Made by a program: the position numbers and the translations under genes
Assembly (NCBI GenBank): GCA_046727435.1
Contig: JBKPCR010000514.1
Coordinates: 1-25,361, forward strand
DNA: 25,361 nucleotides
From: CAVPRW01 sp046727435 [NCBI: bacterium]
GTDB lineage: Bacteria > Tectomicrobia > Entotheonellia > J063
Direction of reading: 5' to 3'
Notes under the pieces: model-generated
Seen by the model: only the letters and a program-made list of their open reading frames with translations
Database searches by the model: none
Told to the model about the DNA's origin: nothing
Part shown: piece after piece, positions 7,823-16,094 of the stretch
Layout: the number at the start of each line of letters is the position of its first letter
How positions within the stretch are numbered: the stretch's first letter is position 1

Positions 7823-8130
7823 AGCCATCGACGCACCCAAGAGGGGTACTGGGGCGGTGAAGCTGGCGATGGCCGTTGGCAAAGACGAGCCGCAGGTTTG
7901 CGTGATCGTCCGTGCCGCCCCGTTGCGTGGGCACCACATGGTGGATGTGGTGCGACTAGCCATTTTCGAGAGCCTGGTGACAGCCGGTGCACAACCCTTG
8001 TTGTCGCCGGGCAAGTCGCCCGTGGCGCTCCGCCGTCGCTCGGAGTCTCGTGTTCCGTTGTCGCCAGTGGTCCTGAAAGGTCGGGTCATCGGGGGAGTAG
8101 GTCTTGGCGACCAACCGACTCTCCTTAGCG
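7823..8130 (-). pseudogene. Group II intron maturase, C-terminal HNH region, broken
   Basis: The frame reads TYSPDDPTFQDHWRQRNTRL, then LARRQQGLCTGCHQALENG, a TAG stop at 7956-7958, then SHHIHHVVPTQRGGTDDHANL and FANGHRQLH. This is the endonuclease (HNH) tail of group II intron-encoded proteins (C..C, HIHH, GG.D...NL, CHRQLH). The stop interrupts it in the same frame, and the usual cysteine before HRQLH is glycine, so the zinc site is damaged. The reverse transcriptase is missing altogether. Confidence 0.72.
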
Positions 8131-8143
8131 ACGCACGACGCGT

Positions 8144-8560
8144 TTATTCTAATGCTTCCTTGGCTAAAGTCCGGATGAACGCGACCAGAGACCAGATTTC
8201 TGCTGGCGTCAGCGTATAGCCCCACCAGGGCATAAAGGGTGGTTCCCCGTCGCGACGCTTACCCTCACTGATGGCGCGATAGAGCTCGTCATCGCTCAGT
8301 CGGTTCATATACCAGATATCAGTGTGATCTCTCGGGGCGCGTCCCATTTGCTCCAGATATGGAGCATTGCGACCAGTGCCCGTTCCCGCCGTCCCATGAC
8401 AGGCAGCACAATAATGGCGGTACAATCGCATCCCGTTCTCCGCATTACCGGGCTCAGTCGCATCTGCCCAGCTCAGTGTCCAGCTCAGAAGAAGCAGGCC
8501 CAGGATAATAGCGCAAGGCTCCCACCCGCGAGCATCACGTCGATGACTACAGCTGGACAT
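8144..8560 (-). CDS. Small exported c-type cytochrome
   Basis: This 138-residue monohaem cytochrome c has a signal segment (basic HRRDARGWE, then CAIILGLLLLSWTLSWADA), a haem-binding CAACH at residues 51-55 and a probable axial Met110 in EPPFMPWWG. The C-terminal helix TPAEIWSLVAFIRTL completes a class I fold. The protein should act as an electron carrier in the periplasm or at the outer membrane face. An in-frame start at 8665 exists, but the ATG at 8560 puts the signal peptide at the N-terminus. The gene lies alone on its strand and no partner oxidoreductase is adjacent. A group II intron remnant starts just after its stop. Confidence 0.85.
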   Translation of the reverse strand: MSSCSHRRDARGWEPCAIILGLLLLSWTLSWADATEPGNAENGMRLYRHYCAACHGTAGTGTGRNAPYLEQMGRAPRDHTDIWYMNRLSDDELYRAISEGKRRDGEPPFMPWWGYTLTPAEIWSLVAFIRTLAKEALE

Positions 8561-9141
8561 TGACTGCCCTTGCCCTGGTGAGTGCATGTCGAGTGCATCG
8601 GCAACGACTATCACCTGGCTCGCTGACGACTGTTCGGAGGAATATCCAACGTACCATATGAGCACCTCACTGTGTCAATCCCCTGCCCTTACATTCAGCA
8701 ACTTCCGCTACGTCCGATCGCCACTCCTTTCTCCTCCAATGAAAGCGAACGTGTTGGCATTAGCCAGCCTCTACTGCCTCACCTCCCGGCACCCTATGGT
8801 AATTGTTTAGCCTCTGTAGTACACTTCGGCTGCGAACCCCGTGAACGGACGACCAACAAGGACGAATCTGGAGATGATCGCGGCTGAGGCGAATCGACCG
8901 CTCACTGGCGTGGGGCCTCGTACGCCCATGGGTTAGTTGATGTAATACTACTGGTATGCTATCGGGAGCGCCTCGGAACCGTGGGGTAAGATGGACTCCA
9001 AGATAGTCCACCTGTTGTGGGAGAACCTAGTCCATTATAGGGACCGTGCCTGGACCTATAAGCTCATCGAGCCACTATGCGCTCACCGGCGCATGAACCT
9101 GCTGTACGGCGTGCCCTCATTACACACGGTAGGAGAGCGCT
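8561..9141. other. Intergenic stretch without a recognised gene
   Basis: About 580 bases separate the divergent cytochrome and aldolase genes. A 67-codon frame at 8991-9194 overlaps the aldolase start and has no family signature or good ribosome site. No tRNA, repeat or clear terminator was recognised. The region presumably holds both promoters, but no convincing -35/-10 pair was identified. Confidence 0.5.
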
Positions 9142-9924
9142 ATGGCAGACCGGAGTTCCCTGGAAGCCGCAAAGCTCGAAGCGGCCATCGGTAACCGGAT
9201 TCTTGCTGAGGTTGGCCTGGCTTCGGGGGTGCGGGCGTCGCTGGGGCACGTGAGCCTACGAGTGCCCGGCGACCCGAACCGGTTCGTGGTCAAGGGCCGC
9301 GGCTACCGGATGGATGTGCTGTCCCGCATGCGGCCTGAGGATATGGTGGTGTGCGATCTGGAAGGGAACTGGCTCGATGGGCCGCCCTATTCGTTACAGT
9401 GTAGCGAAGTGAAGATCCACTCGTGCATCTACAAGAATCGGCCCGACGTACTGTCCGTCGTACATGTGCATCCGGACTACGTGGTGCTGATGAGCGTATT
9501 GGAGAATGGCATCAAACCGATGGCCCAGGAGGGCATTGGCTTGGTGATCAGGCCGCTGCCGCTCTACCCACGCACGAAGATCATCACATCGGAGGACGAG
9601 GGGCAGGAGGTGGCCCGCTTGTTGGGTGACGGCGAGGCCTGCCTGCTGCTAGGCCATGGGGCGGTGACGGCGTCCGATTCAGGGGTCCAGGGTGCAGTGC
9701 TGGCGATGATACATCTGGAGCACCAAGCCCGGCTCAACTACATGGCAATGTGTGCGGCTGGTCCCAACCATGCGTCTATTCCGCTCCATCTGGCTGAGGA
9801 GGTTGCGCAGGCCCGACCCGAGGCGGAGCCTCATATCAGAGCCCGTTTGGCACACGTGCCTGGGGGCCGTACCTATGGCGGAATCTGGGCGTACTTGCGG
9901 GAGGTGGCTTCGGCCGACATATAG
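9142..9924 (+). CDS. Class II aldolase/adducin-family protein
   Basis: This 260-residue cytoplasmic enzyme is of the class II aldolase family (L-fuculose-phosphate aldolase, ribulose-phosphate epimerase and related decarboxylases). The zinc ligands expected from the family are present: His108 and His110 in VVHVHPDY and His172 in LLGHGAVT, with Glu89 in CSEVKIH at the catalytic acid/base position. The N-terminal GHVSLRV is the phosphate/substrate loop. Ribosome site: GGAG a few bases before ATG 9142 (TAGGAGAGCGCT). No kinase or transporter is beside it, so the substrate is not deducible; distant relatives act on sugar phosphates or on beta-keto/hydroxy acids. Confidence 0.88.
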   Translation: MADRSSLEAAKLEAAIGNRILAEVGLASGVRASLGHVSLRVPGDPNRFVVKGRGYRMDVLSRMRPEDMVVCDLEGNWLDGPPYSLQCSEVKIHSCIYKNRPDVLSVVHVHPDYVVLMSVLENGIKPMAQEGIGLVIRPLPLYPRTKIITSEDEGQEVARLLGDGEACLLLGHGAVTASDSGVQGAVLAMIHLEHQARLNYMAMCAAGPNHASIPLHLAEEVAQARPEAEPHIRARLAHVPGGRTYGGIWAYLREVASADI

Positions 9925-10035
9925 CCGGTGACGTGGGGAGACGACCCACATCGCCGCGTGGAGAGCGTCTCCTATCGAGGCGTTTCACACTCGTTTGCGG
10001 CGCCGCCGATGTGCTAGGCACCCCCTCGGATGACG

Positions 10036-10056
10036 GCCAGCAGCCGGACTGCTGGC
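10036..10056. terminator. Hairpin downstream of the aldolase gene (terminator-like, no T-tract)
   Basis: GCCAGCAG, a five-base loop CCGGA, then CTGCTGGC form a perfect 8-bp stem. No run of T follows on either strand, so it may be an atypical terminator or a protein-binding palindrome. Confidence 0.25.
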
Positions 10057-10245
10057 TAAGTTGCCGCATCCACTTGCCGCTTGGCCTGGTCGCCGTTGGT
10101 CGGGATTCGACCTGGCGCGCTCCCAGTCATTATGACGAAACTCTGCCGTTGCCGAGCCCGATATTCCAGGTTAAACTCACAGAGCTGCGTAGCATTTTCC
10201 CACATAATTTTTGGAGATGCATCCGTTGTCATCAACCGAAAGTGA

Positions 10246-10285
10246 CCGGACAATGCCGCGCAACATCCGATAATGCCGCGTAATA
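10246..10285 (+). repeat. Imperfect 20-bp tandem repeat upstream of glnS
   Basis: Two adjacent 20-base units both contain AATGCCGCG (copies at 10252-10260 and 10272-10280). They follow a TGTCATCAACCGAAAGTGACC stretch. Multiple short repeats next to such a stretch resemble the ends of IS21-type elements, but no transposase is present. Confidence 0.35.
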
Positions 10286-10314
10286 GCCCGACAGGCGAAA
10301 AGGGAGCTGTATTT

Positions 10315-12039
10315 ATGACGACCCCTGACATGACAACTCCCTCCCATTTTATCCGGGAGATCATTGCTGAAGACGTGCAGCGCGGGAAATATGGTGGGCG
10401 CGTTCATACTCGCTTTCCGCCGGAGCCGAATGGCTACCTGCACATTGGCCATGCCAAGTCCATCTGCCTGAACTTTGGCATCGCCGCCGAATTCGACGGA
10501 CTGTGCAATTTACGCTTTGACGACACCAACCCCACTAAAGAGGAGGTAGAGTACGTCGAGTCGATGCAGGAAGACGTCCACTGGCTCGGCTTCGACTGGG
10601 ATGATCGGCTGTTTTATGCTTCGGACTATTTTGAGCAGCTATACCAGTACGCCGTGCAGCTCATCAAAGCTGGCAAGGCCTACGTTGATAGCTTGAGCGC
10701 GGAGGAAATCCGTGCTACCCGTGGCACCGCGACGGGGGCGGGACAGGAGAGTCCCTATCGCAACCGCTCGGTCGAGGAAAACCTCGATCTGTTCGGACGT
10801 ATGCGGGCAGGTGAATTTGAGGAAGGTGCCCACGTCCTACGTGCCAAAATCGATATGGCCGCCGGCAACGTGCTGATGCGCGATCCCATCATGTATCGCA
10901 TTCTGCATGCACCCCACCACCGCACGGGCGACACGTGGTGCATATATCCGTTATATGATTATGCCCATTGCGTGTCGGATTCTCTGGAGGGTATTACGCA
11001 TTCGTTGTGCACACTAGAATTTGAAGACCATCGCCCGTTGTACGACTGGTTCCTGGACGCGTTAGGCATCTACCACCCGCAGCAAATCGAGTTCGCCCGC
11101 CTCAACCTGAGCTATACCGTCTTGAGCAAGCGTAAGCTCCTGACGCTGGTGGAACAGGGGCGCGTCACGGGCTGGGATGATCCGCGCATGCCGACGATCT
11201 CGGGGATGCGGCGTCTAGGTTACACGCCCGAAGCCATCCGCAACTTCTGCGAGCGCATCGGTGTCGCCAAGCGCAATAGCGTCGTCGACGTCGCGCTGCT
11301 GGAACATTGTCTCCGGGAGGACTTGAATCGACGCGCGCCACGGGTGATGGCGGTGTTGCGCCCACTCCGGGTGGTCATCGATAACTACCCAGAAGACCAG
11401 ATGGAAGAGATGGAAGCGGTGAACAACCCAGAGGACCCGAGCATGGGCACCCGCAAAGTGCCCTTTTCGCGCGTGCTATACATCGAGCGCGATGATTTTC
11501 GCGAGGATCCCCCCAAGCAGTTTTTCCGTCTAGCGCCTGGACGGGAGGTACGGCTGCGCTATGCCTACTTTATCACCTGCGTGGGTGTAGTGAAGGACGA
11601 TCGGACGGGTGAGGTGGTCGAGTTACACTGTACCTATGATCCCGCGACCCGTGGTGGCGACGCACCGGACGGGCGCAAGGTCAGGGCCACGTTGCACTGG
11701 GTGTCAGCCGCGCACGCGATCGAGGCAGAAGTGCGCTTATACGATCATCTCTTCGCCAATGCCGACCCTAGTGGGGACCAGGAAGAAGTTGATTTCACGG
11801 CATCGCTGAATCCACAGTCACTGGAGATCCTGAGGTCGTGCCGGGTTGAACCCAGCCTGGCGGGCGCCGCTCCGGGCAGTCGATATCAGTTCGAGCGGCT
11901 CGGATACTTCTGTGTCGACGCCGTTGATACCGCGACAGATAGCCTCGTCTTCAATCGTACGGCCACCTTACGCGATACCTTGGCCAGAATCGAGAGAACG
12001 CAGCAGGAGGGGCAGAGCAAGGGGGCCGTGCGTGGGTGA
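10315..12039 (+). CDS. glnS: Glutamine--tRNA ligase
   Basis: This 574-residue class I aminoacyl-tRNA synthetase charges tRNA-Gln with glutamine in the cytoplasm. The HIGH motif is at residues 43-46 ([17 protein letters not shown]). The KMSKS-type loop is VLSKRKL at about 269-275. GlnRS-specific segments include [17 protein letters not shown] and [20 protein letters not shown]. The C-terminal anticodon-binding beta-barrels run to the end ([24 protein letters not shown]). Length matches bacterial GlnRS. AGGGAG at 10301-10306 fixes ATG 10315 rather than the in-frame ATG at 10273. Presence of GlnRS implies direct glutaminylation at least in part; GatCAB cannot be judged from here. It appears to be transcribed alone. 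Confidence 0.97.
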   Translation: MTTPDMTTPSHFIREIIAEDVQRGKYGGRVHTRFPPEPNGYLHIGHAKSICLNFGIAAEFDGLCNLRFDDTNPTKEEVEYVESMQEDVHWLGFDWDDRLFYASDYFEQLYQYAVQLIKAGKAYVDSLSAEEIRATRGTATGAGQESPYRNRSVEENLDLFGRMRAGEFEEGAHVLRAKIDMAAGNVLMRDPIMYRILHAPHHRTGDTWCIYPLYDYAHCVSDSLEGITHSLCTLEFEDHRPLYDWFLDALGIYHPQQIEFARLNLSYTVLSKRKLLTLVEQGRVTGWDDPRMPTISGMRRLGYTPEAIRNFCERIGVAKRNSVVDVALLEHCLREDLNRRAPRVMAVLRPLRVVIDNYPEDQMEEMEAVNNPEDPSMGTRKVPFSRVLYIERDDFREDPPKQFFRLAPGREVRLRYAYFITCVGVVKDDRTGEVVELHCTYDPATRGGDAPDGRKVRATLHWVSAAHAIEAEVRLYDHLFANADPSGDQEEVDFTASLNPQSLEILRSCRVEPSLAGAAPGSRYQFERLGYFCVDAVDTATDSLVFNRTATLRDTLARIERTQQEGQSKGAVRG

Positions 12040-12115
12040 ACATCGGGTCGCATGCCGGGACTAGATCGCCCGGAACCTGACCGGTGTCTGGGCTTCACAT
12101 CCCTTTCACCGGAGC

Positions 12116-13134
12116 TTAGGATGGTAGCCAGCGTTTCCTGAGCCCTTCGGCGCCGCGACGGAGGCCTCGGGCGATATCGGTCCAAGCTTCGTCTCGGTCT
12201 TGCCATATAGCTACCGGTCTGGCGTCCTTGGGTAGTGCTTGCGGTGTGGCAAATGGCGCACCGCTCCAGCCCACCGATCGGATGATCACAGGAATGACGC
12301 AAGCATCCCCCACGTGATGGCGCGCCATGCCGCGTTCCATCTCAAAGCTGGCCATCCTGTTGTCGTTGGAATTGAGGAGAAAGGCATCACGGGAAACCGC
12401 CTCCACCCTCTGGAACCCTGCCCCGACAACGAATTGCTTGGTGACCTCCATGGGATCGGAGCGCTTGCGCAAAATGAACGCCACTGTAATCCCGGTAGCG
12501 CTGGTCAGGAAGCCCAAAAGCAAGACGCCGAATAGAAGCCCCTTATCTACGCGATCCCACCACAACCGAATTGGTTTCGGCTCGATGGCTGGCTAGGGCA
12601 GCAAAAGAGCCTGCTCCGGATCGGGCCGTTTCAGCTCCTTCCAGTCATATCTCATGGAATAGACAGGATTAAGTTGGTGATCGAAGCCGATCGCCGCATA
12701 TTCATCCCCTTGCAGAGGAGAGGTGTAGACCAATGTTTGTGGATGGTATGCAATCCACTCAGCCCGGGCAAAACGGCCATGCTCAGCCCTATTGCACCGG
12801 AGCGGGCATCCCAAATATTAATGGAGCTGTCAAAGATCCCTGAGGCCAGCCGCTTCCCCTAAAGACAGAAGGCCACTGACCGGACCATGGCGGTATGGCC
12901 TCTGAGGACGCGCAGCAGTGCACTGCTCCCCACCGCCCGCAGTTTTACGGTGCCATCCTCGCTGCTTGAGGCCAATCACGTGCCATCCGGGCTGAAGGTA
13001 GCCGAGGAGACCGAGCTGCTAAGGCCCAACTGCAATAAAAATTCGATGGATCGATCAGCAAATGCGTGAGAAGAACCTGCACAGGATGAGAGGAAGAGCA
13101 CGAGAGCAACGATCGCCTTGTACTCTTTAGCCAT
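12116..13134 (-). pseudogene. Decayed WD40-repeat / transmembrane / TIR-like protein gene
   Basis: Reading leftward from ATG 13134: a signal peptide (MAKEYKAIVALVLFLSSCAGSSHAFA in part), then WD40 repeats (SATFSPDGT, stop TGA at 12976-12978, LASSSEDGTVKLR, LRGHTAMVRSVAF, stop TAG at 12859-12861, KRLASGIFDSSINIWDARSG). A frameshift near 12775 leads to EWIAYHPQTLVYTS and EYAAIGFDHQLNPVY. A TAG at 12593-12595 then precedes, in the same frame, KPIRLWWDRVDKG, a membrane helix (LLFGVLLLGFLTSATGITVAFIL) and an end FEMERGMARHHVGDACVIPVIIRSVGW…LPKDARPV that matches the C-terminal half of TIR domains. Several lesions make it non-functional. The intact ancestor was probably a membrane-anchored WD40 sensor; whether the TIR part belonged to it or was joined by deletion is unclear. 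Confidence 0.72.
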
Positions 13135-13272
13135 CGCATCGAGGATAGCGCAGAGGAATGCCTCTTCATCCCTGGAAGCGGCATTCTTCAGCCAGTGCGT
13201 GACCGAGCCTGGGGCGACTGTGGGAAGGTGGGCTTCTTCGACGTTGACTCGGGCGAGCATTGCCTCTGATTA

Positions 13273-13692
13273 TCAGCCGACCTCGTTCGGCGGGAAGAGG
13301 TCGAAAAGCTCTTCGGCTTGGCGAATCTGTATGCGTCGAGGGTGATTGAACTCAAGTGCGGCAACGGTGGCCCTGCCGACCGGTGTTTGACCGATGACGC
13401 GATAACCGTCCCAACCAAAATGTTCATCCCAGTCGTCTAAGCGAGGGTTAAACAGCGGAACCCGATTACCTGTATGAGGGTCAATGACGTCAATGCGGTT
13501 GGCCTTGTGCAAGTTGCAGCTCGGGCAGGCCCACGCGAGATTGTCCAGCTGAGAATGTCCGCCGCGAGATAGTGGTATCACATGCTCGAGGTGGAAGGTA
13601 GCCCCTTGCAGCGACTGGTGCATACGGCAGTATTCACAACGACCTACGGCTCTGGCCTCGACATGCCGCTCAATGTCCCTCCGGGACGTCAT
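13273..13692 (-). CDS. HNH endonuclease
   Basis: This 139-residue small HNH nuclease has a complete ββα-metal motif: Cys19-x-x-Cys22, then LEHVIPLSRGG with His37, Asn51 in DNLAWAC, and Cys56-x-x-Cys59 with NLHK. These make a zinc-stabilised HNH fold with a Mg2+ active site that cleaves DNA. The C-terminal segment (LFNPRLDDWDEHF, then RATVAALEFNHP) is typical of a widespread free-standing HNH family found next to a small helical protein. Its ATG overlaps the stop of that upstream gene (ATGA), so expression is coupled. No intron or phage context is visible. Defence or mobile-element functions are possible but unproven. Confidence 0.9.
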   Translation of the reverse strand: MTSRRDIERHVEARAVGRCEYCRMHQSLQGATFHLEHVIPLSRGGHSQLDNLAWACPSCNLHKANRIDVIDPHTGNRVPLFNPRLDDWDEHFGWDGYRVIGQTPVGRATVAALEFNHPRRIQIRQAEELFDLFPPNEVG

Positions 13693-13913
13693 TGTGGCTT
13701 TCGCCCAAGCAATTGGAGCGCCTGGGCGCGCACAAGAGAGAGCTGCTCGCTGAGCTCTACCAGCGTCTCCAATTCCGCGCGTTCGGACTCTGTCAAGAGT
13801 CCCTCGGTGTTACGATCCATGAGTTGCTGCAACCGTTCGTTTGCTCTAGGTGGCAAACGCAGGTCACTAACGAATTCAATCCACTCCACTGGAGCTGAAA
13901 GAGTTGCACCCAT
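13689..13913 (-). CDS. Small helical protein coupled to the HNH endonuclease
   Basis: This 74-residue, mostly helical acidic protein has the body DRNTEGLLTESERAELETLVELSEQLSLVRAQALQLLGRK. It has no catalytic motif. Proteins with this LMDRNTEGLLT…E…ELE…LVE signature commonly precede HNH genes of the type that follows. By analogy with toxin-antitoxin pairs it might restrain or assist the nuclease, but that is inference. ATG 13913 is preferred over the TTG at 13931 because GGGGAG (minus strand, 13921-13927 region) is correctly spaced for it. Confidence 0.72.
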   Translation of the reverse strand: MGATLSAPVEWIEFVSDLRLPPRANERLQQLMDRNTEGLLTESERAELETLVELSEQLSLVRAQALQLLGRKPQ

Positions 13914-14041
13914 GGCCGAGTCTCCCCACAAGGAACGAGGAAGGTGACCCCTCGCAAGCCACCAGACGTTTAGCGACCATTATAGCGACGTTGAGCCTAG
14001 GTAGCCAAATTCACTCGGAGGATTAGAATACCAAACCCACT

Positions 14042-14263
14042 TTGTCAGCTCGTTCGACCCAGACTCTTAGCACGCGGAAGCTTAACCAGGGAATCGGCGG
14101 GCTACTGCATTACCCGCGTAGCATCCTGGCGGTCGCGGATCGGCGAGCCCGGTATGGAGACTACATCGAGCGGCTGCGCGAGCAACTCTCGTCCGAGAAC
14201 CAGCAGCGCTTGGAGCTGATGAGCGTGAGCGACGGAATTCGCGTGCTCAAGCGCGACTTCTAG
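14042..14263 (+). CDS. Short unidentified protein before the helicase gene
   Basis: A frame of up to 73 residues (only a TTG start at 14042, with GGAGG about 20 bases upstream) reads GIGGLLHYPRSILAVADRRARYGDYIERLREQLSSENQQRLELMSVSDGIRVLKRDF in full context. I recognise no family. The good helical pattern and the lack of a proper start suggest the C-terminus of a longer gene whose beginning was lost at or before the TAG at 14024-14026. It lies 17 bases before the helicase GTG and could be part of the same transcript. Confidence 0.4.
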   Translation: MSARSTQTLSTRKLNQGIGGLLHYPRSILAVADRRARYGDYIERLREQLSSENQQRLELMSVSDGIRVLKRDF

Positions 14264-14279
14264 AGAAAGCGAGGAGGCC

Positions 14280-16094
14280 GTGCGCGACAAACCTAATTTA
14301 TGGAAGGGTGCCGACCGCATTCAATGGGGCTGTGTCCTCATGCACATGCTCGGCGAGTCGACCCTGGAATTGTTGCCCGTCGTTTTGAGCGGCCTCCATT
14401 CTGTGGAGCGATCGCGCCAGGTCGCGCTGTACCAGGCGGCAGTGCAAACGGCGCGGACCCTCCTCGGGGATTTGTTGACGAAACATGCTGTCCAATCGGC
14501 CGTTGCGGAGTTTCTCTCGGTGAACCGGGAGGGGCGCTCGTTCGACATCAACGAGGACACACTCAACTTTCATGCCCACTCGGAGTATGACCCAGCGATT
14601 ACTCAGGCAGAAGCAATCCTTCGCGAAGGCCTAGTAGTCCGGACTCGCATGCTTGACCTGGCCGATACGACGCGGGATCTTGTCGCGGAACTCGATGCTG
14701 AGCGTCGCATGCGGCTCCGCCTGCGCGGGCTCACTTTCCCCCGCCCTGAGCAGCATGACCTGAGGCGTCAGCCCATGGGACCCATCACCGTGCACTGGTC
14801 AGAGCTGGAAGCGCTCCCGGCCGAGCTTGACGCAGCAGATGCCGGCGCCGGACGGTCGTCAGAGAACTGGACGGGGCGACTGGCCAAGACTAGGCTACAA
14901 GTCACGACCGGCACCGGACTCCACCCCGCTGACGTGCTGCAGCTAGCTGGGCTCGAGCACCTCATCGGCCTGCCAGGCTCCGGCAAGACGACCATTATTA
15001 TGCTGCTGTGCATCCTGCTGGAGCGGCAACGGTTGCGGGTCGGGGTGTTCTTCACGGCCATCGAGGTCGCGCGGGAGTACCTCGAGAAGCTCCGTCGCTA
15101 CGGCCTGCGGACAGCGCTCCTTGTCGGGCGTTCACCGGACACACACCTACGCCACGGCAACGACCTTGCCGAGCTGATCGCCACGCAGGGTCGTGGGGGA
15201 TTTGCTCAGACCCGCGAGGGGATCGACCTCTTGGCCCAATCACGCCCACTGCCGGCTTTTGCCGACTCATGGCCTAGCGAGAATGAGTGGCGTCTAGGTG
15301 AGGCACCCTGCGAGAGGATATACGAAGCAGGGTCTAAGACGCCTAAGCTATGTCCCGCGTGGAGTCTTTGCGGACGGGTAAAGAACCAGCGAGAACTCGT
15401 CCACGCTTCAGTGTGGTTGGGGCACATCTTGAGCGCCGACACCATGGTGCCGAGGCTTACTTGCACCGAGCACCTGCGTTACTTCGAGCTCGTGGCACGA
15501 ACGTTCGATCTCGTCATTGTGGACGAATGCGATGAGTCTCAGAAGGTCCTCGATGACCGCGGCACTCTGACGCTCAAGCTCACCGGTGACGATCAAAGTA
15601 TCCATATCAGCCTCCAACAAACGGCCGGACTCCTTGCGGCCAACCGCGCGCGGATCAGCGATGGGATGCTTCGCTACATTCAGCGCGCCAACGAGTTCGA
15701 GCGCCACACGCTGCGGTTCGTCGACGAGATACGAAGGCTCCAGAAGACACGACCCGACCTGGCATACCGGTACTCAGAGAAGCTTCTCGCCGCAAGCTTC
15801 CTCCTACGCGAGGCACTCGAGGTGGCTGGTCGTGCCGAGCGCATCGCGCCACAAATTCGGCTGCTTATCGCCGTGGGCTTCACGATCGCGAGCTATCAGC
15901 GTCTTGCCAAAGACGCGCGGCACCTCGCTTGGCGAGGTGAGGTACCCGAGGCAAGCGACCTCGTTTTCTCCAAGGTCTCGGGGGAGATGCGAGAAGTTGT
16001 GCCGCGCTCAACCCTCGGGACTTTCTCTTCTGTGCGCTACCGCCAGGCGGCGGCAACAGACGGCCTGGAGATCCGACTACCTCGTGATGGATAA
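14280..16094 (+). CDS. DinG/XPD-like SF2 helicase of a pPIWI-RE-type operon, N-terminal part (frameshifted)
   Basis: This is the first 604 codons of a helicase of about 950 residues interrupted by a frameshift near 16050-16090. A helical N-terminal region (about 1-200) of unknown role precedes helicase domain 1: Walker A GLPGSGKTT at 230-238 (Lys236), and motif II DECD at 415-418 in DLVIVDECDE. Between them Cys344, Cys358 and Cys364 lie where DinG/XPD helicases carry an iron-sulfur cluster, although a fourth ligand is unclear. The reading frame ends at a TAA in 16092-16094. The homologous reading continues in the next-but-one frame with motifs III-VI. The start GTG 14280 sits only two bases after GGAGG, which is tight. 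The overlap with a PIWI-like gene downstream points to a pPIWI-RE-associated DinG-type helicase. Confidence 0.7.
   Translation: MRDKPNLWKGADRIQWGCVLMHMLGESTLELLPVVLSGLHSVERSRQVALYQAAVQTARTLLGDLLTKHAVQSAVAEFLSVNREGRSFDINEDTLNFHAHSEYDPAITQAEAILREGLVVRTRMLDLADTTRDLVAELDAERRMRLRLRGLTFPRPEQHDLRRQPMGPITVHWSELEALPAELDAADAGAGRSSENWTGRLAKTRLQVTTGTGLHPADVLQLAGLEHLIGLPGSGKTTIIMLLCILLERQRLRVGVFFTAIEVAREYLEKLRRYGLRTALLVGRSPDTHLRHGNDLAELIATQGRGGFAQTREGIDLLAQSRPLPAFADSWPSENEWRLGEAPCERIYEAGSKTPKLCPAWSLCGRVKNQRELVHASVWLGHILSADTMVPRLTCTEHLRYFELVARTFDLVIVDECDESQKVLDDRGTLTLKLTGDDQSIHISLQQTAGLLAANRARISDGMLRYIQRANEFERHTLRFVDEIRRLQKTRPDLAYRYSEKLLAASFLLREALEVAGRAERIAPQIRLLIAVGFTIASYQRLAKDARHLAWRGEVPEASDLVFSKVSGEMREVVPRSTLGTFSSVRYRQAAATDGLEIRLPRDG

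Larger units (their letters stand above)
7744..8130 (-). mobile_element. Group II intron, 3'-terminal remnant
   Basis: On the minus strand the order is maturase C-terminus (about 8130-7823), domain V (7821-7788), then a domain VI-like palindrome (about 7780-7753), ending near the TAG of the MoaD-like gene. That is the canonical 3' end of a bacterial group II intron, antisense to the neighbouring plus-strand genes. Domains I-IV and the reverse-transcriptase domain are gone. The left limit near 8130 abuts the cytochrome gene stop, suggesting a deletion joined the intron remnant to it. The exact intron boundary (near 7744-7750) is uncertain. Confidence 0.75.
9925..10314. other. Intergenic region with a hairpin and a short repeat pair
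   Basis: These 390 bases hold no gene that I can support. They contain a perfect 8-base-pair hairpin (10036-10056) and a 20-base imperfect tandem repeat just before glnS (10246-10285). An inverted repeat GGAGACG…CGTCTCC also lies at about 9936-9973. Confidence 0.5.

Noticed and set aside
8991-9194. A 67-codon plus-strand frame before the aldolase
   Set aside because: It overlaps the aldolase start, lacks a ribosome site and shows no recognisable motif.
15586-16050. 5' part of the 518-codon frame as helicase coding sequence
   Set aside because: Before about 16050 this frame is serine/arginine-rich shadow text; the real helicase reading there is in the frame opened at 14280.
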